Source: Vibrio mytili
GTDB lineage: Bacteria; Pseudomonadota; Gammaproteobacteria; Enterobacterales; Vibrionaceae
Assembly (NCBI RefSeq): GCF_000830505.1
Contig: NZ_JXOK01000008.1
Coordinates: 81,833 to 145,832, forward strand
Length of the DNA: 64,000 bases
Reading direction: 5' to 3'
In this document: positions 15,208 through 23,866 of the stretch, piece by piece
Layout of the letters: each line of letters starts with the position of its first letter
Position numbering within the stretch: position 1 is the first letter of the stretch
Notes under the pieces: model-generated
Told to the model about the DNA's origin: nothing
The model's input: the letters and a program-made list of their open reading frames with translations, nothing else
Database searches by the model: none
Made by a program: the position numbers and the translations under genes

Positions 15208-16436
15208 TAATTAGCAAGCTCCTGTTGCGCGAGGATCATTTGCGTTAAACACTCCAGCGCAACACCCACATCACCTTCCAGCACGCTTTCCAGCGGGTTA
15301 TGACTGATGCCTTTATCACAACGGACAAACAACATGCCAACTTTAGTCAAATGGACCATAGCCAATGCATCATGTCCGGCACCGCTTGGCAGGTAAACTG
15401 GATCTGCTCCCGTCACTCGCGCCACGATATCCCCCCACTGATGCTGCAATGAGGCATCGCAAGGCACGGCATCTGCTTGGTACAACAAGGTTTCGGAGAA
15501 AGTCACTTGGCGACGCCGAGCGATCACGTTAAGTTCAGTCAGTAGGTCGTCACAGCCGAGTTCTAGATCCGTTTGCTCAAGGCTGCGAATATCCAAGGTA
15601 AAGTTAACCTCACCAGGAATCACATTGACAGAGCCAGGAGCGACTTCACACTTACCGACGGTTGCGACAACGTTGTTTTCAGTCGCATATTGTTCGATCG
15701 TCGTGATCATTTCTGCCACCGCGCACAAAGCATCCATACGCATCCCCATAGGCACAGTACCAGAGTGCCCCGCTAAGCCTTTGACATTAAATTGAAAGCG
15801 TTTTGCTCCTGCGATTCCGGTTACTACTCCAACCGGTTGGTTCTCAGCTTCTAGGACTGGCCCTTGCTCAATATGCACTTCTAAGTAGGATTTAACTTCC
15901 TCTGCAACACGGCGATCTTCCCCAACCGAGTCTGGACATAAACCAAAGGCAACCATCGCTTCTGACATTGACGTGCTATCTTGATCTTTGAGTGACAACC
16001 AGTTTGTGTCAAATACACCCGCAACCGCACTAGAGCCAATCAAGGTGCTGTTAAAACGTGTGCCTTCTTCATCAGCGAACGCGACCACATCAACATGAAA
16101 TGGCAACTCGACACTCTTAAGCAGCTCTAACGCAGAGATTCCGAGTAAAATACCTAAGTTGCCGTCATATTTTCCCGCATTGGTGACAGTGTCACTATGT
16201 GAGCCAATGATCAGCGTCGGTTGGGTTGGATTGGTCGCGACTTTTCTTCCCCATTGGTTTCCAACGCTGTCTTGCCAGGTTTCTAGACCGGCTTGTTCCA
16301 TCCACACAGCGAGCTGGGCGTGAGCTTGTTTGTGCTCGTTAGATAAATACGTACGCTCCAATCCACCTTCCAATGATGTGAAAGTCGCGAGTATATCAGC
16401 ACGCTTCATTACCGTTTCGGCATTGATATTCTTCAT
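15207..16436 (-). CDS. Allantoate amidohydrolase / N-carbamoyl amino acid hydrolase family (M20 zinc enzyme)
   Basis: 409 residues of the M20 (AllC/HyuC) family. Metal-binding segments are IGSHSDTVTNAGKYDGNLGI, FADEEGTRFNSTLIGS, HIEQGPVLE and the C-terminal PSGAGHDALAM; the dimerisation-domain motif GLAGHSGTVPMGMRMDA is also present. In this cluster the likely reaction is allantoate to ureidoglycine with release of ammonia and CO2 (as HpxK/AllC). A carbamoyl-amino-acid hydrolase role cannot be excluded by sequence alone. It lies between the aminotransferase and the unknown gene in one minus-strand operon. Cytoplasmic. Confidence 0.88.
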   Translation of the reverse strand: MKNINAETVMKRADILATFTSLEGGLERTYLSNEHKQAHAQLAVWMEQAGLETWQDSVGNQWGRKVATNPTQPTLIIGSHSDTVTNAGKYDGNLGILLGISALELLKSVELPFHVDVVAFADEEGTRFNSTLIGSSAVAGVFDTNWLSLKDQDSTSMSEAMVAFGLCPDSVGEDRRVAEEVKSYLEVHIEQGPVLEAENQPVGVVTGIAGAKRFQFNVKGLAGHSGTVPMGMRMDALCAVAEMITTIEQYATENNVVATVGKCEVAPGSVNVIPGEVNFTLDIRSLEQTDLELGCDDLLTELNVIARRRQVTFSETLLYQADAVPCDASLQHQWGDIVARVTGADPVYLPSGAGHDALAMVHLTKVGMLFVRCDKGISHNPLESVLEGDVGVALECLTQMILAQQELAN

Positions 16437-16462
16437 CCTTGAATCACTCTCTATTTGGGGGA

Positions 16463-17692
16463 TTAAACGTAGTGTTCCATTGCTGCAATCACGGCTTCGC
16501 CTGGGACAATTTTCGCTTTATTGCGCACAAGAATCGCTTCCAACGCGGCAAGCGTAGTCAGCACCGCTTCTTGGCGCGCGTTATAACCCATTGTGCCAAT
16601 GCGCCAGATTTTGCCATCTAGCGGACCAAATGAAGTGCCAATCTCGATACCGAAGCTATGAAGCAATTCTTGGCGCACTTTGTTGCCATCCACTTCTTTT
16701 GGGATATACACACCCACAACGTTGTTCATTTTGTATTTCTGATTGCCGAACAGCTCCAAACCCATTGCTCTAAGGCCACTTGCCATCGCATCACCCGCTT
16801 GCTTGTGGCGAGCAATCACGTTGTCTGCGCCTTCTTCTAGGTAAATACGTGCACATTCACGCGCTGCATACAGCATGCTTGTTGCTTCAGTGTGATGGTT
16901 TAGACGCTCAGGTCCCCAATAATCCATGATCATCGACAAATCGAAGTAGTTAGAACGAATTACTTCGTCTTCACCTGCTTGGTGGTGGTCCGCTCGGATA
17001 CCCGCTTCAACATGCTTACGACGGTTGATTAGCTCAGCGCACTGGTCGCTTAATGTGATTGGCGCACTGCCCGAAGGACCGCCTAAACACTTTTGTAGTC
17101 CCGCAGAAACCGCATCTAGGTTCCATTCGTCAACTTTAAGATCGTTACCCGCAATCGACGCCGTTGCATCACAGTAGAACAACACACCGTGACGTTTACA
17201 GATTTCGCCAAATTCGGCCAAAGGCTGATTCATCGTCGTCGAAGTATCACCTTGTACGGTGGCGAGGAGTTTTGGTTGAAACTCTTTAATCGCTTTTTCT
17301 ACTTGCTCTGGTGAGCACACTTCACCCCATTCAACATTGATGGTTTGTACCTTTGCCCCAACACGGTCTGCAATTTCGCAAAGTAGATGGCCGAAACGAC
17401 CAATAATAGGAATCAGAACTTTGTCGCCGGGTTTGATGACTGAAACCAGTACAGCTTCAATACCTGATCGAGCTGTGCCATCAACCAGCATGGTTTGTTG
17501 GTTTTGTGTTTCGAATACACCGCGATACAGAGACTGAACTTGAGTCATGTACCCCGTCATAACAGGGTCATACTGGCCAATTAGAGCCTGAGAAATCGCT
17601 TGATGAACACGTGGATAGGCGTTAATTGGGCCAGGACCCATCAACAAACGTTGTGGTGGGTTCAAAGTTTCAAATAGCGTTTGAGTTGTCAT
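16463..17692 (-). CDS. Class V aminotransferase, probable ureidoglycine-glyoxylate aminotransferase
   Basis: 409 residues of the alanine-glyoxylate aminotransferase type. The N terminus MGPGPINAYPRV, TVQGDTSTTMNQP, the DATASIAG turn and the PLP-lysine region SAGLQKCLGGPSG are all clear. In ureide clusters these enzymes (HpxJ/PucG) move the amino group of ureidoglycine to glyoxylate, giving oxalurate and glycine. It overlaps the HpxW-like gene upstream by one base and precedes the allantoate amidohydrolase. The substrate is inferred from context; serine- or alanine-glyoxylate activity is the alternative. Confidence 0.87.
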   Translation of the reverse strand: MTTQTLFETLNPPQRLLMGPGPINAYPRVHQAISQALIGQYDPVMTGYMTQVQSLYRGVFETQNQQTMLVDGTARSGIEAVLVSVIKPGDKVLIPIIGRFGHLLCEIADRVGAKVQTINVEWGEVCSPEQVEKAIKEFQPKLLATVQGDTSTTMNQPLAEFGEICKRHGVLFYCDATASIAGNDLKVDEWNLDAVSAGLQKCLGGPSGSAPITLSDQCAELINRRKHVEAGIRADHHQAGEDEVIRSNYFDLSMIMDYWGPERLNHHTEATSMLYAARECARIYLEEGADNVIARHKQAGDAMASGLRAMGLELFGNQKYKMNNVVGVYIPKEVDGNKVRQELLHSFGIEIGTSFGPLDGKIWRIGTMGYNARQEAVLTTLAALEAILVRNKAKIVPGEAVIAAMEHYV

Positions 17693-19260
17693 TATCTCTC
17701 TCCTAAAAATATGTCGCCATTGCTGCGAGGGTCGCTCGTAGCGTCTGCCTTTCCTTGCAGATCTAGGGTTATCGCTCCCGCATGTCCCATCAGTTCACTC
17801 AAGTTTTCAACCTGAGTTACCTCGTGGCCCATTTGCGTTAATGTTTGCGCGTATTCTGTATGTAGGTCTTCTTCAAGACGTAAATTGTTTGTCGTGTCAC
17901 CCCATGTCCGCCCCAATAACCAACGCGGCATCGACACGGCTTGTTGCAGCGACATGTTTTGATAAATGTGGCGGCTGAATAAGCACGCTTGAGTTTGTGG
18001 TTGCCCCTCTCCGCCCATGGTTCCATAAACCATGCGGCGACCATCCTTTAATTCCGCATAAGCAGGATTTAAGGTATGGAACGGTTTTTTCCCCGCCACT
18101 AATGTATTGTGATGTTCAGTGTCCAATGAGAAGCTTTTGCCTCTAACATTCCACATGATTCCGCTCGACGGAAGGACTAAGCCAGAGCCAAACTCCCAGT
18201 ACACACTTTGGATAAAGCTCACCATGGAGCCATATTGATCCGTCGCACCCATCCAAATGGTATCGCCTGGTTTCGCCTGATAAGGCCATGGCTGCGCTTG
18301 GGTTAAAGAAATACGTTCAGCGCATTGAGTGACGACACTGTCATCTAGGTATTCTTGCAGCGGTTTGTCTAAATAGCGTTCATCTGTCACCACTTTATCG
18401 CGGATAATGAACGCCTGTTTTGTCGCTTCAACCAACAAATGTATGTGGTCAAGCTCCGTGGTTGCCTGTTCCGCTAAGCGATCGTATATCGCTAAAATCA
18501 ATAGCGATGCCAATCCTTGCGTTGGAGCACCTAGATTGAACAGCTGACCTTTTGATGTCTCAACGTTCAAAGGCTGAGTCACCAAGGCTTGGTGCTGGTG
18601 GAAATCTTCAAGCGTTAAAGGGCTTCCTGCTTCTTGCAGCTCTTTTGCCGCCTGCTCTGCAATCTCACCACGGTAGAAGTCATCCAAACCAACTTCTGCT
18701 AATCTCTCGAGCGTTTTTGCCAATGCTGGGTTTACAATCGTCGCGCCAAGTTTTAGCGTGTTTCCATCATCAAGAAATAAACGGCTAAATTCAGGAAGAT
18801 CTTTTAAGCGATCAAAGGTTTTTACGCTCGCATCAACAAGGCTTTGCGTCACTTCAATGCCGTTTCTCGCGGCATCAATCGAAGGTTGTAAGAGTGTGCT
18901 GAGTGACAGCGATCCACCGTTGATTTCCAATGCTTTTTGCCAGCCCGCCACCGTGCCAGCCATGGTAATTGACGCTTCTCCGCCCTTTTCAGGTAATTCG
19001 TCACCCAACGTTCGGTAATGATCTGGGTCAATGGATAATGCTGCTGCTCCGCACGCGTCAATCGCAACGGGCGCTTCTCCCGCTTTACTGATCAGCCAAA
19101 AACCGTCTCCGCCAATACCATTCATGTGTGGGTATTGTACCGCGACCATTGATGCCGCTGCGACCATCGCTTCTGACGCGGTTCCGCCTTGTTCTAAAAT
19201 TTGTTTTCCCACCTCGGTGGCTTTGTAATGTGGGGCGGTAAATGCGGTTTGAAACACCAT
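17692..19260 (-). CDS. hpxW: Gamma-glutamyltransferase-like hydrolase, HpxW-type (probable oxamate amidohydrolase)
   Basis: 522 residues of the gamma-GT Ntn-hydrolase family. Recognisable regions are ATEVGKQILEQGGTASEA, NGIGGDGFWL, the probable nucleophile-Thr region GDTIWMGATDQYGSMVSFIQS, and YGTMGGEGQPQTQ. No signal peptide is present, so it is cytoplasmic, unlike periplasmic Ggt. In the Klebsiella hpx cluster the gamma-GT-like HpxW hydrolyses oxamate to oxalate and ammonia. The adjacent amidase resembles HpxY, supporting that role; the symbol is by context. It shares its boundary base with both neighbours, so translation is tightly coupled. Confidence 0.82.
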   Translation of the reverse strand: MVFQTAFTAPHYKATEVGKQILEQGGTASEAMVAAASMVAVQYPHMNGIGGDGFWLISKAGEAPVAIDACGAAALSIDPDHYRTLGDELPEKGGEASITMAGTVAGWQKALEINGGSLSLSTLLQPSIDAARNGIEVTQSLVDASVKTFDRLKDLPEFSRLFLDDGNTLKLGATIVNPALAKTLERLAEVGLDDFYRGEIAEQAAKELQEAGSPLTLEDFHQHQALVTQPLNVETSKGQLFNLGAPTQGLASLLILAIYDRLAEQATTELDHIHLLVEATKQAFIIRDKVVTDERYLDKPLQEYLDDSVVTQCAERISLTQAQPWPYQAKPGDTIWMGATDQYGSMVSFIQSVYWEFGSGLVLPSSGIMWNVRGKSFSLDTEHHNTLVAGKKPFHTLNPAYAELKDGRRMVYGTMGGEGQPQTQACLFSRHIYQNMSLQQAVSMPRWLLGRTWGDTTNNLRLEEDLHTEYAQTLTQMGHEVTQVENLSELMGHAGAITLDLQGKADATSDPRSNGDIFLGER

Positions 19261-20441
19261 TAAGCTTCTCCTAGGATTAACGACGATGCGGTTGCAATTA
19301 AATCATATTCTCGGTTTGCTGAACCCAATAGCGAAACACCACAAGGTCCGTTGGCAATGTTCGTCATTGGGATATGAAGTTGAGGGAAGCCACTTAAACC
19401 CGCGAGACTCGTTAATCCCATTAGGTCTGAACGGTATTGAGCTAAGTCTGCATCCGCAGTCGTAAGCTTAGGTGGTTTTCCTGGTGTGGTAGGTAATACC
19501 CATAACACATCACTACTGGTCAGTTGGCCCGCTAACCACTGCGTGAATTTCGTTTGCTGCTCTTTTGCATTGAGGTAGTCTTGCTTCGAAATGGTACGAG
19601 CCCATTCGACTCGTTCTTGAATCGCAGGAGCCAGCGTATGTCCGTAATCATCCAACCATGAGCCGTGGCGAGCAATGATTTCATAGCCTTGAACGGTTCG
19701 GAATAAAGCACTCAAGTCACCGAGTTCATAACCAGCCTCTTGTAATGCATTGCGATATTCCAGTTGAATACCTGCACGCTTCGCCCACCGTTCCAACTCA
19801 GCCTGGCGTTCTGAGCCGAGGGTCTTTGTTAAGCTCTCATCAAGCATCAAAGTTGTTGCGACTGTGTGGCGACGTTTATTCGGACTTAGGCAAGAAAATA
19901 CCTTATTAAGTATGGTTAAGTTTTTGCTGAACACACCCGCGGTATCGAAACTTTCCGCTAACGTAAAGCTATGCTCCAAGGGCAATTGTCCTAATGTCGG
20001 GCGAAGACCGAATAATCCGCAGTAGCTAGCAGGAACACGAACCGAGCCGCCAGTATCCGTTCCGATAGAGAAGTCAACATCTCCTTTTGCGACCGCAACC
20101 GCACTGCCACTTGAAGAACCACCTGGTAAACAGTCAGGAGCTAAAGGATTAACAGGCGTGCCGTAATGAACATTGATACCATTTAAACTGTATGCAAGTT
20201 CATCGGTTTGAACTCGACCATGACATTCTGCGCCATTGTTTAAAAGTGAAAGAATTAACGGGGATGTACTTTCTGCTTTATCGTGCGTTTCTAGCCATTT
20301 CGGGTTTCCCGCACCGGTTCTGAACCCTTGTACGTCAAACAGATCTTTGAAAACAAAACGCAAACCGTTTAATGCGCCTTGTTGCAAGGCCGCTAACGTT
20401 TTAGGTCCTTGAGTACAATAAATACGTGTATCGATTTCCAT
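19260..20441 (-). CDS. Amidase-signature family hydrolase (HpxY/AtzF/GatA-like)
   Basis: 393 residues. The Ser-cisSer-Lys triad is visible: Lys32 in FVFKDLFD, the cis-Ser in GGSSSGSAVAV (about 109-111) and nucleophile Ser133 in GTDTGGSVRVPASYCG. It hydrolyses a carboxamide, and oxalurate- or oxamate-type ureide breakdown products are the likely substrates from context. It is shorter than many amidases but complete. It is coupled to the HpxW-like gene, and a hairpin lies between it and the permease gene upstream. An HpxX-like small partner is not seen. Confidence 0.85.
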   Translation of the reverse strand: MEIDTRIYCTQGPKTLAALQQGALNGLRFVFKDLFDVQGFRTGAGNPKWLETHDKAESTSPLILSLLNNGAECHGRVQTDELAYSLNGINVHYGTPVNPLAPDCLPGGSSSGSAVAVAKGDVDFSIGTDTGGSVRVPASYCGLFGLRPTLGQLPLEHSFTLAESFDTAGVFSKNLTILNKVFSCLSPNKRRHTVATTLMLDESLTKTLGSERQAELERWAKRAGIQLEYRNALQEAGYELGDLSALFRTVQGYEIIARHGSWLDDYGHTLAPAIQERVEWARTISKQDYLNAKEQQTKFTQWLAGQLTSSDVLWVLPTTPGKPPKLTTADADLAQYRSDLMGLTSLAGLSGFPQLHIPMTNIANGPCGVSLLGSANREYDLIATASSLILGEA

Positions 20442-20459
20442 CTTTCATTCCTTTGAAGT

Positions 20460-20495
20460 AAGCAAGCAAGTAATAGCAGCGTTACTCGCTTGCTT
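20460..20495 (-). terminator. Hairpin between permease and amidase genes
   Basis: The arms AAGCAAGCAAGTAA (20460-20473) and TTACTCGCTTGCTT (20482-20495) pair with one mismatch. The tail on the minus strand is not a clean T-run, so it may attenuate transcription or protect the permease mRNA instead of fully terminating it. Confidence 0.55.
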
Positions 20496-20583
20496 TAGTC
20501 TTTACGCTGGTGGTTTAAATCAATTTAATACCAGACATAAAGCAGTTCTTATTATCATTGTCTTACTTGGTTCTTCTATGAAC

Positions 20584-22020
20584 TCATTGTTTTGCTAACG
20601 CAGCTTTAGATACCCAAGACAAACGTTTTTCCATGAGCAGTTTGTACACTATTGCAGAAACCAGACCACCAATAAATAGTGCGTAATTTGCAAGCTCAGT
20701 AACAAAGAAGGTTGCAATGATAGCCGCAATACTTGCGATAACTAGCGCATAGACACTGTTCATATTAACGCCATTTTTGTACCAGTACTGACCTTGCGGA
20801 GATTCAGTGTAAAGAGAAGGAACATGAATATCGCCCTTCTTCACAATGAAGTAATCAACAATGATGATGCCATATAGTGGACCAATCATCGCGGCCAGTA
20901 CATCAACCGTGTAGTGAATCACCTCAGGGTTGTTAAACAGGTTCCATGGTGTTAGCAAGATTGAACCGAATGCCGCCACAAAGCCACCCATTTTGAAGCT
21001 AATTTTTTGTGGTGAAACATTCGAAAAATCGAACGCTGGTGCCACAAAGTTAGCTACGATATTGATACCCACAGTTGCAAAGATAAAGGTTAATGCACCA
21101 AGTACCGTAATTAGGCCTGAATCAAGACGTTTTACTGTTTCAACGGGGTCAACAATCATCTCACCAAACACCGGGATTGAAGCAGACACGATGACAACGC
21201 TAAACAAAGAGAAAACGATAAAGTTAACTGGTAGACCTAATAAATTACCGAATTTCAGATCCTTGTAGCTTGTACAGTAACGCGAGAAGTCACTGAAGTT
21301 AAGTGTTGGTCCCGCAAAGTAACCTGCTACCAATGCCGTCGCAATAACCATTTGTACGATTGCATCGCTACCCACCAATGTCTCTTTACCCAAGTTAAAG
21401 CTGATGTTATCCCAACCGGCTAAGTTGATCATATAAGCACATAGCGCAAACATCGCGATGTAAATTGCAGGGCCTGACCAATCAATCACTTTACGAATCA
21501 TGTCCATACCAAACATAAACACTATCGCTTGCAGGATCCACATTGAGCTGAAACCAACCCAACCTAAGTAGGATAAACCTATAAACGAATCATTCGCTAA
21601 GCTTTCCATCGACGGGAAAAAGTACAGCAACAGAATAATAAACGAGCTTGACGCCAAATAGGTTTGAATACCGTACCACACCACTGCGATAATACCTCGA
21701 ATTACAGCGGGGATATTGGCACCAAATACACCGAAGGACATACGTGCAACCACAGGGAATGGGACACCTGCTTTTTGCCCCGGCTTACCCATCAAGTTAG
21801 CAAAAACTAAAACAATGGAGATACCTGCTAATAAACTGATAAACACCTGAATGCCATTTAATCCAAGTGCGAATAAACTGGCTGCAAATACATACCCTCC
21901 TACACTGTGTACATCAGACATCCAAAAAGCAAAGATGCTATACCATCCCCACTTTTGATCTTTCTCTGGCGCTAAATCTGCGTTGCTTAGCCGTGGGCTA
22001 ACTGGCAATTCCTTTTTCAT
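20584..22020 (-). CDS. NCS1-family permease for allantoin or a related ureide/purine
   Basis: 478 residues, about twelve hydrophobic helices. NCS1 features include WGWYSIFAFWMSDVHSVGGY, GVPFPVVARMSFGVFGANIPA, the WYGIQTY segment and NFSDFSRYC. It should symport allantoin or a related nucleobase derivative across the inner membrane. Two in-frame ATGs exist at 22026 and 22020. The AAGGA site is only three bases before the first and nine before the second, so 22020 is preferred. It is the first gene of the minus-strand ureide operon and has a perfect GntR-type operator directly upstream at 22039-22052. Confidence 0.88.
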   Translation of the reverse strand: MKKELPVSPRLSNADLAPEKDQKWGWYSIFAFWMSDVHSVGGYVFAASLFALGLNGIQVFISLLAGISIVLVFANLMGKPGQKAGVPFPVVARMSFGVFGANIPAVIRGIIAVVWYGIQTYLASSSFIILLLYFFPSMESLANDSFIGLSYLGWVGFSSMWILQAIVFMFGMDMIRKVIDWSGPAIYIAMFALCAYMINLAGWDNISFNLGKETLVGSDAIVQMVIATALVAGYFAGPTLNFSDFSRYCTSYKDLKFGNLLGLPVNFIVFSLFSVVIVSASIPVFGEMIVDPVETVKRLDSGLITVLGALTFIFATVGINIVANFVAPAFDFSNVSPQKISFKMGGFVAAFGSILLTPWNLFNNPEVIHYTVDVLAAMIGPLYGIIIVDYFIVKKGDIHVPSLYTESPQGQYWYKNGVNMNSVYALVIASIAAIIATFFVTELANYALFIGGLVSAIVYKLLMEKRLSWVSKAALAKQ

Positions 22021-22038
22021 AATCATATTTCCTTATTA

Positions 22039-22052
22039 CATTGTATACAATG
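22039..22052. promoter_or_regulatory. Probable GntR operator upstream of the permease operon
   Basis: CATTGTATACAATG is a perfect 14-base palindrome 19 bases before the permease start, with the same core as the site at 22273. Its position overlaps where a transcription start or leader would lie, fitting repression. Confidence 0.75.
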
Positions 22053-22272
22053 CTAAATACAATTTGCATGCCAATAATGGAAACACCCGCCACTCAAGGG
22101 GTTTATCGATTTTGATCGTAAATATCACAAAAAACATGCACTACATTCGCGCGTAACGCCTCTTTTTGGTGCTTGCTTACCCTTTGTGTGACAAACTAAC
22201 GCGCAGTTCAGTGAGATATGCGTACACAAACATTTGCAGTCAAAGCTATACTCCACACAGTTCCAGGCCCAC
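22053..22272. other. Divergent promoter region between permease and gntR
   Basis: The gap between the two divergent ureide operons (22027-22333) holds no gene. Apart from the two palindromes nothing else distinct is visible, though a half-site-like AATACAATTT lies at 22056-22065. Confidence 0.5.
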
Positions 22273-22284
22273 ATTGTATACAAT
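22273..22284. promoter_or_regulatory. Probable GntR operator upstream of gntR
   Basis: ATTGTATACAAT is a perfect 12-base palindrome identical in core to the site at 22039. A one-mismatch copy, TTGAATACAA, lies at 22321-22330 just before the gntR start and might add autoregulation. Confidence 0.72.
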
Positions 22285-22333
22285 ATTATGATCGTGGTTG
22301 TTTCATGGTATATATATTGCTTGAATACAAAAG

Positions 22334-23032
22334 ATGAAAAATATGGTTCAAATAACTATGTCAAATGATGAAAGAATCTATCAGCAAATATTAAAGGCTA
22401 TTGTTGAACACAAACTTAAGCCAGGAGAGCGACTTCCTGAAGATAAACTGTCTGAAGCTTTCGGTGTCAGCAGAACAGGCATTAGAAAGGTACTGCAACG
22501 CCTGTCATTGGAAAAGTTTGTGGTTATTCAACCTAATAAAGGCGCGCACGTGAATAAACCGAGCAAAGCTGAAGCCGAAGAAGTGTTAAATAGTCGTATC
22601 CTACTAGAGCCGCTTCTTATTACAGACATCGTGCGCGGTTGGGATGAAGAGCAGTCGCACCATTTACGCTCTATCGTCAGCCAAGAACAAAAAGCGGAAG
22701 AGCATGGCGACTTAGCTGAGTCAATTCAGCTCACCGCGAAGTTTCATTATGAACTGGCTAAGCAATCAGGAAACTCTGTATTGGCTTCGTTCATCGAACA
22801 ACTGTGTTACCGCTCATCACTCGTCATCGCAGCTTTTGGGTCAAAGCATAGTGTGAGCTGTGATTGTGGCTCCCATTCTGACCTGATTGAACTGCTCGAT
22901 GATGGTCAACACCAACAAGCAGAACAATGGATGAGGCATCACTTAACGATGATTAAATCGTCGCTAGATCTTGATACCTCACCAAAAGAACCGATTAATT
23001 TTCAAAAGCTTTTTTCTGAGGTGGACTCGTAA
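22334..23032 (+). CDS. GntR-family (FadR/VanR-type) regulator of ureide genes
   Basis: 232 residues. The N-terminal winged helix-turn-helix reads IYQQILKAIVEHKLKPGERLPEDKLSEAFGVSRTGIRKVLQRL and the C-terminal all-helical FCD domain carries His residues typical of metal/ligand sites (FHYELAKQSGN, DLIELLDDG). It probably represses both flanking operons until a purine-degradation intermediate binds. Alternative in-frame ATGs lie at 22343 and 22358; the first is kept because a weak AAAAG site precedes it. The racemase gene starts at the next codon after its stop. Two identical palindromes upstream are the likely binding sites. Confidence 0.9.
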   Translation: MKNMVQITMSNDERIYQQILKAIVEHKLKPGERLPEDKLSEAFGVSRTGIRKVLQRLSLEKFVVIQPNKGAHVNKPSKAEAEEVLNSRILLEPLLITDIVRGWDEEQSHHLRSIVSQEQKAEEHGDLAESIQLTAKFHYELAKQSGNSVLASFIEQLCYRSSLVIAAFGSKHSVSCDCGSHSDLIELLDDGQHQQAEQWMRHHLTMIKSSLDLDTSPKEPINFQKLFSEVDS

Positions 23033-23764
23033 ATGAAGATCAACTTAATCAACCCGAATACTTGCCAAGGTATGACGGATAAAATCGCTATCAGTGCTAA
23101 CAGTATCGCGCTGCCGACGACGCAAATTATCGCCTCTTCACCACAGCATGGTCCCGAAAGTATAGAGTGTGCATTCGACGAAACACTCGCAGCCGCAGCC
23201 CTGCTTGATGTGATCCGTTCGGGCGAAGAACAAGGGGTTGATGCACATATCATCGCTTGCTTTGGTGACCCTGCTTTAGATGCTGCTCGAGAAATTGCCA
23301 CGAAGCCCGTGATTGGTATCGCTGGCGCTGCATTCCAATTAGCGAGCTTGGTGTCTTACCGTTTTGGTGTTGTGACCACAATGACAAGAACGCTGCCTGC
23401 AAGTGCACATTTGCTTCAGCGATACGGCTATGAGCACCTATGCAGTGGAGTACGCGCAACCGATATTCCTGTTTTAGAGCTAGAGTCTTTGAGCATGCAA
23501 ACCTATCAGCTCCTTGCCGATGAATGTCGCAAAGCAATCAAAGAAGATGGCGCCGAAGCGATTGTTCTTGGTTGCGCAGGCATGTCTGATCTAGCCAATG
23601 AGCTTTCAGACGAATTGAATGTTCCCGTTATTGATGGCGTTACAGCAGCCGTGAAATTGGCGGAGTCACTCCACCAGCTCAAACTGACAACATCGAAAAG
23701 CGGCCAATATGCGGCACCATTAGTGAAGCCTATTCACGGCATGTTCAACCACTGGAATCGATAA
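23033..23764 (+). CDS. hpxA: Asp/Glu/hydantoin racemase family, probable allantoin racemase
   Basis: 243 residues. The typical start is INLINPNTCQGMTDKI, and the two catalytic cysteines appear in IACFGDPALDAARE and LGCAGMSD, both characteristic of hydantoin/allantoin racemases. It would interconvert R- and S-allantoin so that both enantiomers reach the allantoinase. It begins immediately after the gntR stop and precedes puuE by about 100 bases, so the three form one operon. Hydantoin racemase activity is the alternative; the allantoin assignment rests on the neighbours. Confidence 0.85.
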   Translation: MKINLINPNTCQGMTDKIAISANSIALPTTQIIASSPQHGPESIECAFDETLAAAALLDVIRSGEEQGVDAHIIACFGDPALDAAREIATKPVIGIAGAAFQLASLVSYRFGVVTTMTRTLPASAHLLQRYGYEHLCSGVRATDIPVLELESLSMQTYQLLADECRKAIKEDGAEAIVLGCAGMSDLANELSDELNVPVIDGVTAAVKLAESLHQLKLTTSKSGQYAAPLVKPIHGMFNHWNR

Positions 23765-23866
23765 TACCGAGCAGACTTCAAAGTTTACGCTCAGCTTTGA
23801 TCAAGGTTTGGGTCGACACATAACCACCCCGATTTTTTACAACTATTTTATACCAAGGTTTACTTT

